Assembly: GCA_023436715.1 (NCBI GenBank)
Contig: JAEZIJ010000124.1
Coordinates: 1 to 32,222, forward strand
Length of the DNA: 32,222 nt
Source: Acidobacteriota bacterium
GTDB lineage: Bacteria > Acidobacteriota > Terriglobia > Bryobacterales > Bryobacteraceae
Direction of reading: 5' to 3'
Under the pieces are notes generated by a model. That model made no database searches and was not told the origin of the DNA. It saw only the letters and a list, made by a program, of their open reading frames with translations. A program made the position numbers and the translations under genes. This document shows, one piece after another, positions 16,469-23,534 of this stretch; the first letter of the stretch is position 1, and the number at the start of each line of letters is the position of its first letter.

Positions 16469-19400
16469 ATGCCGAAGAGAGCCGATCAGGATCTGGGCGT
16501 TAACGCCTGGCTTGAAGACGAACTGTATCAGGAGTACCTGAGCGACCGCGCCGCTATCGACGAAAGCTGGAAGACCCTCTTCGAGAACGGGCACCCCGGG
16601 AACGGTCCCCGAGCCGCCGCCGCGCCCGCCCGTGCTCCGGAGCCCGAATTGAGCGACATGCAGCCGCTGCGCGGCCCGGCCGCCGCCGTCGTGCGCAACA
16701 TGGAGGCGAGCCTGACGCTTCCCGTCGCCACCTCGCAGCGCACCATCGCCGTGAAAGTGGCCGACGAGAACCGCACCATCATCAACCAGCACCTCGCTGT
16801 CGTCGGCCAATCCAAAATCTCCTACACGCACCTCATTGCGTGGGCCATCATTAAGGCGCTCGGCACCTATCCGAACCTCAACAGCGCTTTCGCCGAGCGC
16901 GATGGCCAGCCGTTTCGCCGGCTACGCTCCGAGATCAACTTCGGTATAGCCGTCGATGTCGCCGGAAAGGACGGCTCGCGCGCGCTCACGGTCCCCAACA
17001 TCAGGGACGCGGGAGCACTCGACTTCCAGCAGTTCCTGGCGGCGTATGACGACCTGGTCGCCCGCGCGCGCAACGGGAAGCTCACGCTGGATGACTTCCA
17101 GGACACCACCATCTCGCTCACAAACCCCGGCACCGTGGGTACCGTGGGCTCCATTCCACGCCTCATGCCGGGCCAGGGTGCCATCATCGCGACAGGCGCC
17201 ATCGACTACCCGGCGGAGTTCCAAGGCGCCGCGCCCGAGACACGCGCGGTGCTCGGTATCAGCAAAATCATGACGATCACCTGCACGTATGACCACCGCG
17301 TCATACAGGGAGCGGAATCCGGGTTGTTCCTCGCCCGCGTGCAGGGCCTCCTCCAGGGCGACTCGCACTTCTACGAAGACATCTTCGCCGACCTGCGCCT
17401 TCCCTACCAGCCGGCGAAATGGGAACCGGACCACGCCACCGCGCTCCCGGGCGCGGTAGGCGAGCAACTCTCGGCCGCGGCCAAGCAGGCCGCCGTACTT
17501 CAACTCATCAACGCCTACCGCGTGCGCGGCCACCTCATCGCCGACCTCGATCCGCTCGGCTCCGAACCCGGCTACCATGCGGAACTCGACCCGGCCAACT
17601 ACGGCCTCACCATCTGGGATCTCGACCGCCGGTTCCTCGTAGGCTCGCTGGCCGAACCCTCGCGCGGCGGCGCGCCGCATCCCACCGCCACGTTGCGCGA
17701 AATTCTCGAAACGCTCCGCCAGACTTATTGCGGGAAGTCCGGTTGCGAGTACATGAACATCCAGGTACCCGAGCAGAAGCGCTGGCTTCAACTCCGCATG
17801 GAACCGGCTACGGCGAAGGCCCCGCTCGATAGCGAGACCCGGCGCCGCATCCTCGACCGCCTCATCGAAGCGGAAGAGTTCGAGCACTTCCTGCACTCTC
17901 GCTACGTCGGCCACAAGCGCTTCTCGCTCGAGGGCGCGGAAACCGCCATTGCGATTCTCGATGAGCTTATGCGCCGCGCGGCGGGCGAGGGCGTTCACGA
18001 GATCGTTATCGGAATGGCCCACCGCGGGCGTCTCAACGTGCTGGCGAACCTGATTGGAAAGCCGCTGCGGCAGATCTTCTCCTCGTTCGAAAGCGAGGAG
18101 CCGACCAGCGTCCAGGGCTCCGGCGACGTGAAGTATCACCTCGGCGCGACGGGCGTCCGTACGTTCGATGGACGCGAACTCGTGGTCTCGGTTTCGCCGA
18201 ATCCGAGCCACCTCGAAGCAGTCGATCCCGTCGTCGAAGGCATGGTGCGCCCGAAGCAGGATCGCCTCGGGGATAGCGAACGCACGCGCGTCATCCCGAT
18301 GCTGGTACACGGCGATGCCGCGTTCGCGGGACAGGGCATCGTCGCCGAGACGCTTAACCTCTCGCAGCTCGACGGCTACTCCACCGGCGGCACAATCCAC
18401 CTCATCATCAATAACCAGATCGGATTCACTACTCCGCCCGAGGAAGCCCGCTCCACGCCTTACTCCACCGACGTAGCGCGCATGGTGCAGGCCCCGATCC
18501 TCCACGTCAATGGCGACGACCCCGAGGCAGCCATCCGCGCCGCGCGCATCGCGTTCGACTTCCGCCAGCGCTTCCGCAAGGATGTCGTCATCGACATGAT
18601 CTGCTACCGCCGGCACGGGCACAACGAGGCCGACGACCCCAGCTACACGCAGCCAATTCTCTACCGCAAAATCCGCCAGCATCCCTCCGTCGCCGTGCTC
18701 TATACCGAGCGCCTGGCCCGCGAGGGCGTCGTCTCGAAAGACGAGATCGGCAGCCTCCGCAAACGCATGTCGGGTTCGCTCGATGCCGCGCAGAAGCAGC
18801 CCGCGCCGTTTGAAATGGCCGGCCCCGGGCCTGAGCTGCCGGCGCACTCGACAAGAGTCGATCGCGCGACGCTCGAACGCGTCATTCAGGGCCTCAGCAC
18901 CTTCCCCGACGGCTTCCACCTGCATCCCAAGCTGCGCCCGTTTGTCGAGCGCCGCCGCGAAGCTTTCGAGAGAGGCGGCCCCATCGACTGGGCGTTCGCG
19001 GAGTCGCTTGCGTTCGGCAGCCTCGTGCTTCAGGGCACGCCCGTCCGGCTCAGCGGCCAGGACTCCAGCCGCGGCACGTTCTCCCAGCGCCACACGATCT
19101 TCTACGACTACGAAAACGGCCGCGAATACACGCCGCTTCGGCACCTCTCGCCCGACCAGGCGCGCTTCGACGTGTACGACAGCTCGCTGAGTGAAAACGC
19201 CGTCGTAGGCTTCGAGTTCGGCTACAGCCTCGGCGACCCGCTCAGCCTCGTGCTCTGGGAAGCGCAGTTCGGCGATTTCGCCAACGGGGCGCAGGTGATG
19301 ATCGACCAGTTCATCGCCGGCGCGGAATCAAAGTGGGCGCAGCCGAGCGGCCTGGCTCTCCTGCTCCCACACGGCTACGAGGGGCAGGGGCCGGAGCACT

Positions 19401-19987
19401 CCAGCGCGCGCATCGAGCGATACCTCCAGTTGTGCGCCGAGAACAACCTGCAAATCGTGAACCCGACCACGCCCGCGCAATACTTCCATGCGCTGCGCCG
19501 GCTCGTGAAGAGACCGCTCATCGTGTTCACGCCGAAGAGCCTGCTGCGGCACGCCAGGGCGGTATCGACGGTGGATGAACTCACGGCCGGCCGCTTCCGC
19601 GACGTGATCGGCGATACGGGGCCGGTCGAACCCGGCCGCGTCACGCGCATCCTGCTGTGCTCGGGAAAGGTTTACTATGACCTGATCGAGCGCCGGCCGG
19701 ATCACGTCGCGATTGTCCGCATCGAGCAACTCTATCCATTCCCGCACGCCGAGGTGCAGGACGTGGTTCTGCGGTACCCGCTTACGTCGGACGTCTTCTG
19801 GGTGCAGGAAGAGCCGCGCAACATGGGGCCATGGCGATTCATCCAGGAGCAGGTGCAGCCGCTGATCGCCCAGAGCCGCCGCGTCCTCCGCTACGCCGGT
19901 CGCCCCGAAAGCGCGTCAACAGCGACGGGTTCACACGGGCGGCACATGGAGGAGCAGAAGGCGCTGGTAGAGGCGGCGTTCAAGTAA
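16469..19987 (+). CDS. kgd: Multifunctional 2-oxoglutarate dehydrogenase, fused E2-E1 (Kgd type)
   Basis: This 1172-aa TCA-cycle enzyme has a short N-terminal helix (NAWLEDELYQEYLSD, about 10-24) and a low-complexity Ala/Pro linker. A succinyltransferase-like E2 catalytic domain follows at about 85-320, with the active-site motif DHRVIQG (H276). The thiamine-diphosphate E1 part is at about 345-1172, with MAHRGRLNVLANL (H518), HGDAAFAGQG (about 614-623) and NNQIGFTT. No lipoyl domain is visible, as in mycobacterial Kgd, so the lipoyl carrier must come from another subunit. The ATG at 16469 has GGGG 6 nt upstream. ATG 16439 is an alternative that would add ten residues. The fusion is known from Actinobacteria and some other phyla. 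Confidence 0.95.
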   Translation: MPKRADQDLGVNAWLEDELYQEYLSDRAAIDESWKTLFENGHPGNGPRAAAAPARAPEPELSDMQPLRGPAAAVVRNMEASLTLPVATSQRTIAVKVADENRTIINQHLAVVGQSKISYTHLIAWAIIKALGTYPNLNSAFAERDGQPFRRLRSEINFGIAVDVAGKDGSRALTVPNIRDAGALDFQQFLAAYDDLVARARNGKLTLDDFQDTTISLTNPGTVGTVGSIPRLMPGQGAIIATGAIDYPAEFQGAAPETRAVLGISKIMTITCTYDHRVIQGAESGLFLARVQGLLQGDSHFYEDIFADLRLPYQPAKWEPDHATALPGAVGEQLSAAAKQAAVLQLINAYRVRGHLIADLDPLGSEPGYHAELDPANYGLTIWDLDRRFLVGSLAEPSRGGAPHPTATLREILETLRQTYCGKSGCEYMNIQVPEQKRWLQLRMEPATAKAPLDSETRRRILDRLIEAEEFEHFLHSRYVGHKRFSLEGAETAIAILDELMRRAAGEGVHEIVIGMAHRGRLNVLANLIGKPLRQIFSSFESEEPTSVQGSGDVKYHLGATGVRTFDGRELVVSVSPNPSHLEAVDPVVEGMVRPKQDRLGDSERTRVIPMLVHGDAAFAGQGIVAETLNLSQLDGYSTGGTIHLIINNQIGFTTPPEEARSTPYSTDVARMVQAPILHVNGDDPEAAIRAARIAFDFRQRFRKDVVIDMICYRRHGHNEADDPSYTQPILYRKIRQHPSVAVLYTERLAREGVVSKDEIGSLRKRMSGSLDAAQKQPAPFEMAGPGPELPAHSTRVDRATLERVIQGLSTFPDGFHLHPKLRPFVERRREAFERGGPIDWAFAESLAFGSLVLQGTPVRLSGQDSSRGTFSQRHTIFYDYENGREYTPLRHLSPDQARFDVYDSSLSENAVVGFEFGYSLGDPLSLVLWEAQFGDFANGAQVMIDQFIAGAESKWAQPSGLALLLPHGYEGQGPEHSSARIERYLQLCAENNLQIVNPTTPAQYFHALRRLVKRPLIVFTPKSLLRHARAVSTVDELTAGRFRDVIGDTGPVEPGRVTRILLCSGKVYYDLIERRPDHVAIVRIEQLYPFPHAEVQDVVLRYPLTSDVFWVQEEPRNMGPWRFIQEQVQPLIAQSRRVLRYAGRPESASTATGSHGRHMEEQKALVEAAFK

Positions 19988-20004
19988 GTGTTAACGTGAA
20001 ATTC

Positions 20005-20592
20005 ATGTGTTCGCTGCTGGAAAGAGCCGCACGTGTGTCGGCTCGCGCGTGGCAAATCGTTCAAGACCTGAAGATTATTGAGAATTGGAAGGCGGTGGGT
20101 GCTCGTCCGGAACTGGTCGGCTCCTTACGCACGGGTCTGTTGCTTGGTCATCTGGACATCGACTTCCATATCTATTCAGACCCTTTTCTTATATCCGACA
20201 GTTTCCAGGCTATGGGCCGTATTGCCAGTCATCCGCATATCCGCTCAGTCTCGTACTCGAACCTGCTCGAAGCCGACGACCGCTGTCTTGAATGGCATGC
20301 CATTTACGCCCCGAATGGAACGGAGTCCTGGCAAATCGACATGATTCACCTGCATCCGGAATCGCGCTACGTAGGTGTGTTCGAAGATGTCGCCGACCGT
20401 ATTCAGCGCGCCCTCTCACCAGAGACAAGGTGCGCGATTCTGGCCGTCAAAGATGCCGTTCCCGCCGGCGAGAAGGCAATGGGGATCCGCGTGTACCAAG
20501 CGGTCATTCGCGATGGAGTCCGGACATATGCCGAGTTCCGTGAATGGGAAGCCAAGAATCCCGCCAACGGAATCATCACCTGGGCGCCATAG
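20005..20592 (+). CDS. Putative nucleotidyltransferase-fold protein
   Basis: This 195-aa protein contains the pattern of the polymerase-beta-like nucleotidyltransferase superfamily: G39-S40 in ELVGSLRTGLLLG, the paired acids D51 and D53 in HLDIDFHIYSD, and a possible third acid D112 in WQIDMIHL. Members transfer NMP groups to proteins, RNA or small molecules. The specific family was not recognised. ATG 20005 and GTG 19996 are both possible starts, and neither has a ribosome-binding site. It starts 17 bp after the dehydrogenase stop codon. Its last 17 bp overlap the vapC 3' end on the other strand. Base composition is visibly less GC-rich than its neighbours, which suggests acquisition together with VapBC. 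Confidence 0.6.
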   Translation: MCSLLERAARVSARAWQIVQDLKIIENWKAVGARPELVGSLRTGLLLGHLDIDFHIYSDPFLISDSFQAMGRIASHPHIRSVSYSNLLEADDRCLEWHAIYAPNGTESWQIDMIHLHPESRYVGVFEDVADRIQRALSPETRCAILAVKDAVPAGEKAMGIRVYQAVIRDGVRTYAEFREWEAKNPANGIITWAP

Positions 20593-20944
20593 TCAGGCCG
20601 AGTTGCCTGGCGGCGCGTGCGAGGCGCTTGTCGAGCGTCCACAACTCGCAGTTGGATAGCACGGCAGAGGCGAGCAGATGTACGTCAATCCAGCCCAGTC
20701 CCAGCGCCCAAAGCCGTCGGTCTTCGACAAATCGCAGGACCTCGGCGTTGGATGCCGGATTCGCCTGAGGTAACTCGTGCAAATCGGATAGAACGGCCGC
20801 CCGATTCTTCAGATTGCCGCACGCCAGTTCACCTGCCACGAAAGGATGCATCAGGACGAACCCCTGCGACAGACAGTCTGCCAGCCGCGGCTCTCCGTGG
20901 CGGAAGTGCTGAATCCAGACCGAAGTGTCGGCGAGCACGATCAC
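20576..20944 (-). CDS. vapC: VapC-type PIN-domain ribonuclease toxin
   Basis: This 122-aa PIN-domain protein has all four acidic metal-site residues: D6 in LADTSVW, E39 in VAGELACGN, D87 in GWIDVHLLAS and D105 in WTLDKRL. VapC toxins cut specific RNAs (tRNA or rRNA) when the antitoxin is lost. The start is GTG 20944, and GTGA overlaps the antitoxin stop codon by 4 nt, so the two proteins are translationally coupled. The 3' end overlaps the convergent nucleotidyltransferase-fold gene by 17 bp. The toxin looks intact and active. Confidence 0.95.
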   Translation of the reverse strand: MIVLADTSVWIQHFRHGEPRLADCLSQGFVLMHPFVAGELACGNLKNRAAVLSDLHELPQANPASNAEVLRFVEDRRLWALGLGWIDVHLLASAVLSNCELWTLDKRLARAARQLGLTMAPR

Positions 20945-21138
20945 GCAGAACGCCGCCGCGGAATGTCCGCAATTTTTGGCTGAGTGCCCCCAAGCGCGGC
21001 CAGGCGTTTACCGGCCTCACGCGCAATCAGAGCCTCCAGGCCCGCACGGACCAGTGCGGTCTTCTCGTGAATCCCGGTCAGCGCCCTGGCGCGCTCCAGG
21101 AGGGCATCGTCGATAATCAACGTAGTCCTCATATGCAT
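20941..21138 (-). CDS. vapB: VapB-type ribbon-helix-helix antitoxin
   Basis: This antitoxin is 65 aa from ATG 21138, or 63 aa from ATG 21132. The N-terminal beta strand and helices (MRTTLIIDDALLERARALTG) form a ribbon-helix-helix DNA-binding domain. The C-terminal half (about 42-65) would wrap and block VapC. It should repress its own promoter as a VapBC complex, and a perfect 9-bp inverted repeat covers its start. It overlaps the toxin start by 4 nt. No ribosome-binding site is seen before either ATG, and the promoter elements lie so close that the mRNA may be leaderless. Confidence 0.92.
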   Translation of the reverse strand: MHMRTTLIIDDALLERARALTGIHEKTALVRAGLEALIAREAGKRLAALGGTQPKIADIPRRRSA

Positions 21139-21168
21139 TAGTATGCACTACGGATGCATATGCTTCAA
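21130..21168 (-). promoter_or_regulatory. vapBC promoter and palindromic operator
   Basis: CATATGCAT (21130-21138) and ATGCATATG (21154-21162) form a perfect 9-bp inverted repeat. Between them is TAGTATGCACTA (21139-21150), which has its own 4-bp inverted ends. On the minus strand a -35-like TTGAAG (21163-21168) lies 17 bp before a -10-like CATACT (21140-21145). The operator therefore covers the -10 box and the vapB start, as expected for autorepression by VapBC. Confidence 0.75.
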
Positions 21169-21296
21169 ACCTGGTCCGAATCGATCGAATCGATACACAC
21201 TCTTCAACGCCGTCCCGAAACGTCGCGCTCTGATCGCGCTTTGACCGGTCTTTGCGGCCACGCGGCACACTACAATGCCGGACGGAGGGTTTCTCA

Positions 21297-21365
21297 GTGG
21301 CGGCCAACAACCCGGCCTTTGAACCGGGAAACACAACAGGCACGTTGCCGCTGCTTTTCACATAA
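21297..21365 (+). CDS. Possible 22-aa small protein
   Basis: A GTG start follows a strong GGAGGG (21284-21289) at a 7-nt spacing and opens a 22-codon frame ending in TAA. The peptide begins MAANNPAFEPGN and ends TLPLLFT. The ribosome-binding site is better than that of many full genes in this window. It could be a real small protein, a leader peptide, or the start of a gene whose remainder was lost. The rest of the interval 21169-21406 shows nothing else convincing. Confidence 0.35.
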   Translation: MAANNPAFEPGNTTGTLPLLFT

Positions 21366-21406
21366 GCTCGTCTGCTCATGTTTGGCCCCCTGCCCGAGCC
21401 ATGCTA

Positions 21407-21775
21407 CTAGACCCCCGATCTGCGGAACTCGATCAGTTCGATCGGGGCGCCGTTGTCTTCGAACATGGCAACGCGGACGCCGGGGCTCGGAGAGGTGACG
21501 TCGGCCTTCACGCCGGCTTCCGCCAGCGCGGTTTCGAGGTCGTCCACCTCGAAGGCGACGTGGGGCACGGTCTGGACAAGCTCGGACACGGGGCTGCCGG
21601 GTTCGAAACGCATCCATTCGACACCGTAGGGGCTGGCGTCGAATCCCTGCACGTACATCATGCAGCCGGGGATGTAGCGCTCGCCGGCGCGCGGCTTCGC
21701 TGCCGGTATCCCGACGTGATGAAAGCGCCAGCCATACCGAGCGATGGCCGGTGGGGGTTCGTGATCCTGGCGCAT
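21407..21775 (-). CDS. VOC-fold (glyoxalase/bleomycin-resistance-like) protein
   Basis: This 122-aa single-domain protein of the vicinal oxygen chelate superfamily has the two beta-alpha-beta-beta-beta modules expected. The characteristic segments are HHVGIP, VPHVAFEVDDLETALAEAG and the terminal GAPIELIEF, which supplies the acidic metal ligand. Members act as isomerases, dioxygenases, epimerases or drug-binding proteins, and the sequence does not decide which. It is the last gene of a minus-strand trio, starting 19 bp after the alcohol dehydrogenase stop codon. Confidence 0.85.
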   Translation of the reverse strand: MRQDHEPPPAIARYGWRFHHVGIPAAKPRAGERYIPGCMMYVQGFDASPYGVEWMRFEPGSPVSELVQTVPHVAFEVDDLETALAEAGVKADVTSPSPGVRVAMFEDNGAPIELIEFRRSGV

Positions 21776-21794
21776 GGGCTACAACCTAGCACAC

Positions 21795-22826
21795 CTAGAT
21801 TTTGAGCGTCACCTTGCCCACGCCGTCCGAGTAGTGTTCCAGCTTCTCGAATGCCTGCTGGACCTGCTCGAGTGGCATGTCGTGGGTCAGGATCGCCGAG
21901 AGGCGGCGCCGGTGTTGCTTCAGCAGTTCGATTGCGGTCTCCGACTCGTGGTTCGACCGGCGCACATTGTACAGCACCAGTTCTTTCCGCCGCATCATGT
22001 TGAAGTCGAGCGCCGGGCGGGCGTCGTAAGGGATGCCGGTGATCACGAACCGTCCGGCATTGCGGACCGCCATAACGGCCTGGTTCATCGACCCTCCGCG
22101 GGTTGCGCAGTCGATCGCCACATCCACGCCGCGTCCGCCCGTCTCCTTCCGGATCTCGCTCGCCGCATCCACCTGGCCGGGATCGACCGCCGCATCCGCG
22201 CCCATCGCGCACGCCAGGTTCCGGCGTTCCGCAACGGGGTCCACGGACCAGACGCGCGAAGCGCCCGCGAGCTTCAGGGCGAAGACGGTCAGCAGCCCGA
22301 TCGGACCGGCGCCGAAGACCGCCACCTTCTCCCCCGGCTGCAACTGAACGAACTTCATCGAATGCAGCACCACCGCGAGCGGCTCAAACAGCGTGCCTTC
22401 CTGGAAACTGAGGCTCACCGGAAGCGGCAGAATGTTTGTCGCCGGCAGGGTAATGAATTCGCGGAAATAGCCCGGTTCGCCGGGCATGCTGAGGAAGCGC
22501 AGGTTAGAGCAGACGTTGTGATGGCCGGTGATGCAATACTCGCAGTGGTAGCAATAGATGGCGGGTTCAAGAGCCACGCGGTCGCCGGGCCACCACCCGG
22601 TCACGCCCGCGCCCGCCTTCACGATCACACCGGAGGGCTCGTGGCCCATCACCGTCGGATAGACGCAGGGCAAGTCCCCGATGGCCCCTTCGGTGAAATA
22701 GTGCAGGTCGGAACCGCAGATGCCGCAACACTCTACCCGGACCAGCACCTCGCCCGGTCCCGGTTCGGACACGGGCACATCGATCATCCGGAACTGGTGA
22801 TGCCGAAACAGCTCGGCTGCGCGCAT
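21795..22826 (-). CDS. Zinc-dependent alcohol/polyol dehydrogenase (MDR family)
   Basis: This 343-aa medium-chain dehydrogenase is of the threonine/sorbitol dehydrogenase type. Catalytic zinc ligands are C37 in CGICGSD and H62-E63 in GHEPSG. Structural zinc cysteines are C92, C95, C98 and C106 in CYHCEYCITGHHNVC. The Rossmann signature is VFGAGPIGLL at about 170. It oxidises a secondary alcohol with NAD(P), but the substrate is not resolved. ATG 22826 was chosen because the family N-terminus (MRAAELF) starts there. A longer version from 22919 would overlap the upstream gene. Spacers of 10 bp (zinc-ribbon gene) and 19 bp (VOC gene) indicate one operon. Confidence 0.93.
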   Translation of the reverse strand: MRAAELFRHHQFRMIDVPVSEPGPGEVLVRVECCGICGSDLHYFTEGAIGDLPCVYPTVMGHEPSGVIVKAGAGVTGWWPGDRVALEPAIYCYHCEYCITGHHNVCSNLRFLSMPGEPGYFREFITLPATNILPLPVSLSFQEGTLFEPLAVVLHSMKFVQLQPGEKVAVFGAGPIGLLTVFALKLAGASRVWSVDPVAERRNLACAMGADAAVDPGQVDAASEIRKETGGRGVDVAIDCATRGGSMNQAVMAVRNAGRFVITGIPYDARPALDFNMMRRKELVLYNVRRSNHESETAIELLKQHRRRLSAILTHDMPLEQVQQAFEKLEHYSDGVGKVTLKI

Positions 22827-22836
22827 CGGACTGCCG

Positions 22837-23307
22837 CTATTTTTTGAACAGGTTATCGAAAGCGGCGCGCGCGTCGCTCGGATTCCGCGGCGCGGGGGTT
22901 GCCACGGTACTCTGGGCACTCGACGTCGCGTCTCTGGCCACAGTCACCCTTGGGCTGAACATCGTGCATTCGTTCGCCTGGTCCTTCACCGCGATCCGCG
23001 CGGGTATGGGCTTCAGGCATTGGAATCGCGTCGATGGCTCGAAGTGAGCGCACTGCTTACAACAGTGCAGCGGCACGTTGCACTTCGGGCAATTGCCCTT
23101 GAAATCGGTGCCGGCCGGCAGCGTGGTTGCGCAATTGTAGCAGCGGGAGGCCACTACGGTCTGGACCAGCCTGGGAAGCCGGGGGCCGGTTACATCGATC
23201 GGCGGACGCGGGCCTTGCTGGCGGGGCCGGTCTTCGGGCCGCCGGCTCTGGCTGTCACGGTCGATATCCATGTAGCCCCGTTGCCGGTATTTGCGATCTT
23301 CGTCCAT
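22837..23307 (-). CDS. Zinc-ribbon protein of unknown function
   Basis: This 156-aa protein has an Arg/Pro-rich, probably disordered N-terminal part (about 1-45). A cysteine-rich core follows at about 56-115, with CYNC (56/59), CPKC (73/76), the cluster CCKQC (82, 83, 86), C97 and one more Cys in NECTMF. The pairs suggest one or two zinc ribbons. The tail is low-complexity. The start is ATG 23307 with AGGTGA 5 nt upstream on the minus strand; a GTG at 23316 is less likely. It is the first gene of the trio with the dehydrogenase and VOC genes. The family was not named, and the fold suggests nucleic-acid or protein binding. Confidence 0.75.
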   Translation of the reverse strand: MDEDRKYRQRGYMDIDRDSQSRRPEDRPRQQGPRPPIDVTGPRLPRLVQTVVASRCYNCATTLPAGTDFKGNCPKCNVPLHCCKQCAHFEPSTRFQCLKPIPARIAVKDQANECTMFSPRVTVARDATSSAQSTVATPAPRNPSDARAAFDNLFKK

Positions 23308-23534
23308 CGGGATCACCTTTGGAGCCTTCGTATTGATATCAGCGGGCAGTACTCAGCGTAAATCGACAGGAGTTTTGTATTTTAACATCGGTGCAGAGAA
23401 CCCCACTTGCAGCGGACCCGGAATCTCCGAAGGGATTCTGCGGGAATGCCGAGCGATGGGGAATGACAGGCCGAGACCCGCCGATTTACTAAAGCACACT
23501 ATACCACACCCCACTCCTGGATTTCCAGGCCTGT
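23308..23534. other. Intergenic region between glgP and the zinc-ribbon operon
   Basis: These 227 bp separate two minus-strand transcription units. A small CCTGG-AAAT-CCAGG hairpin lies just after the glgP stop codon, without a clear U-run. The minus strand has an A/T-rich TTAAAATAC stretch (near 23380-23390) and a TATAGT-like hexamer further upstream. Either could serve as a -10 box for the zinc-ribbon operon, but no good -35 partner is evident. No gene is seen. Confidence 0.4.

Noticed and set aside
16922..19144. A 740-codon open frame antisense to the 2-oxoglutarate dehydrogenase gene
   Set aside because: High GC content and codon bias of the sense gene keep the opposite frame open. The translation is rich in Arg/Ala/Glu without motifs, while the sense strand encodes a fully recognisable enzyme.
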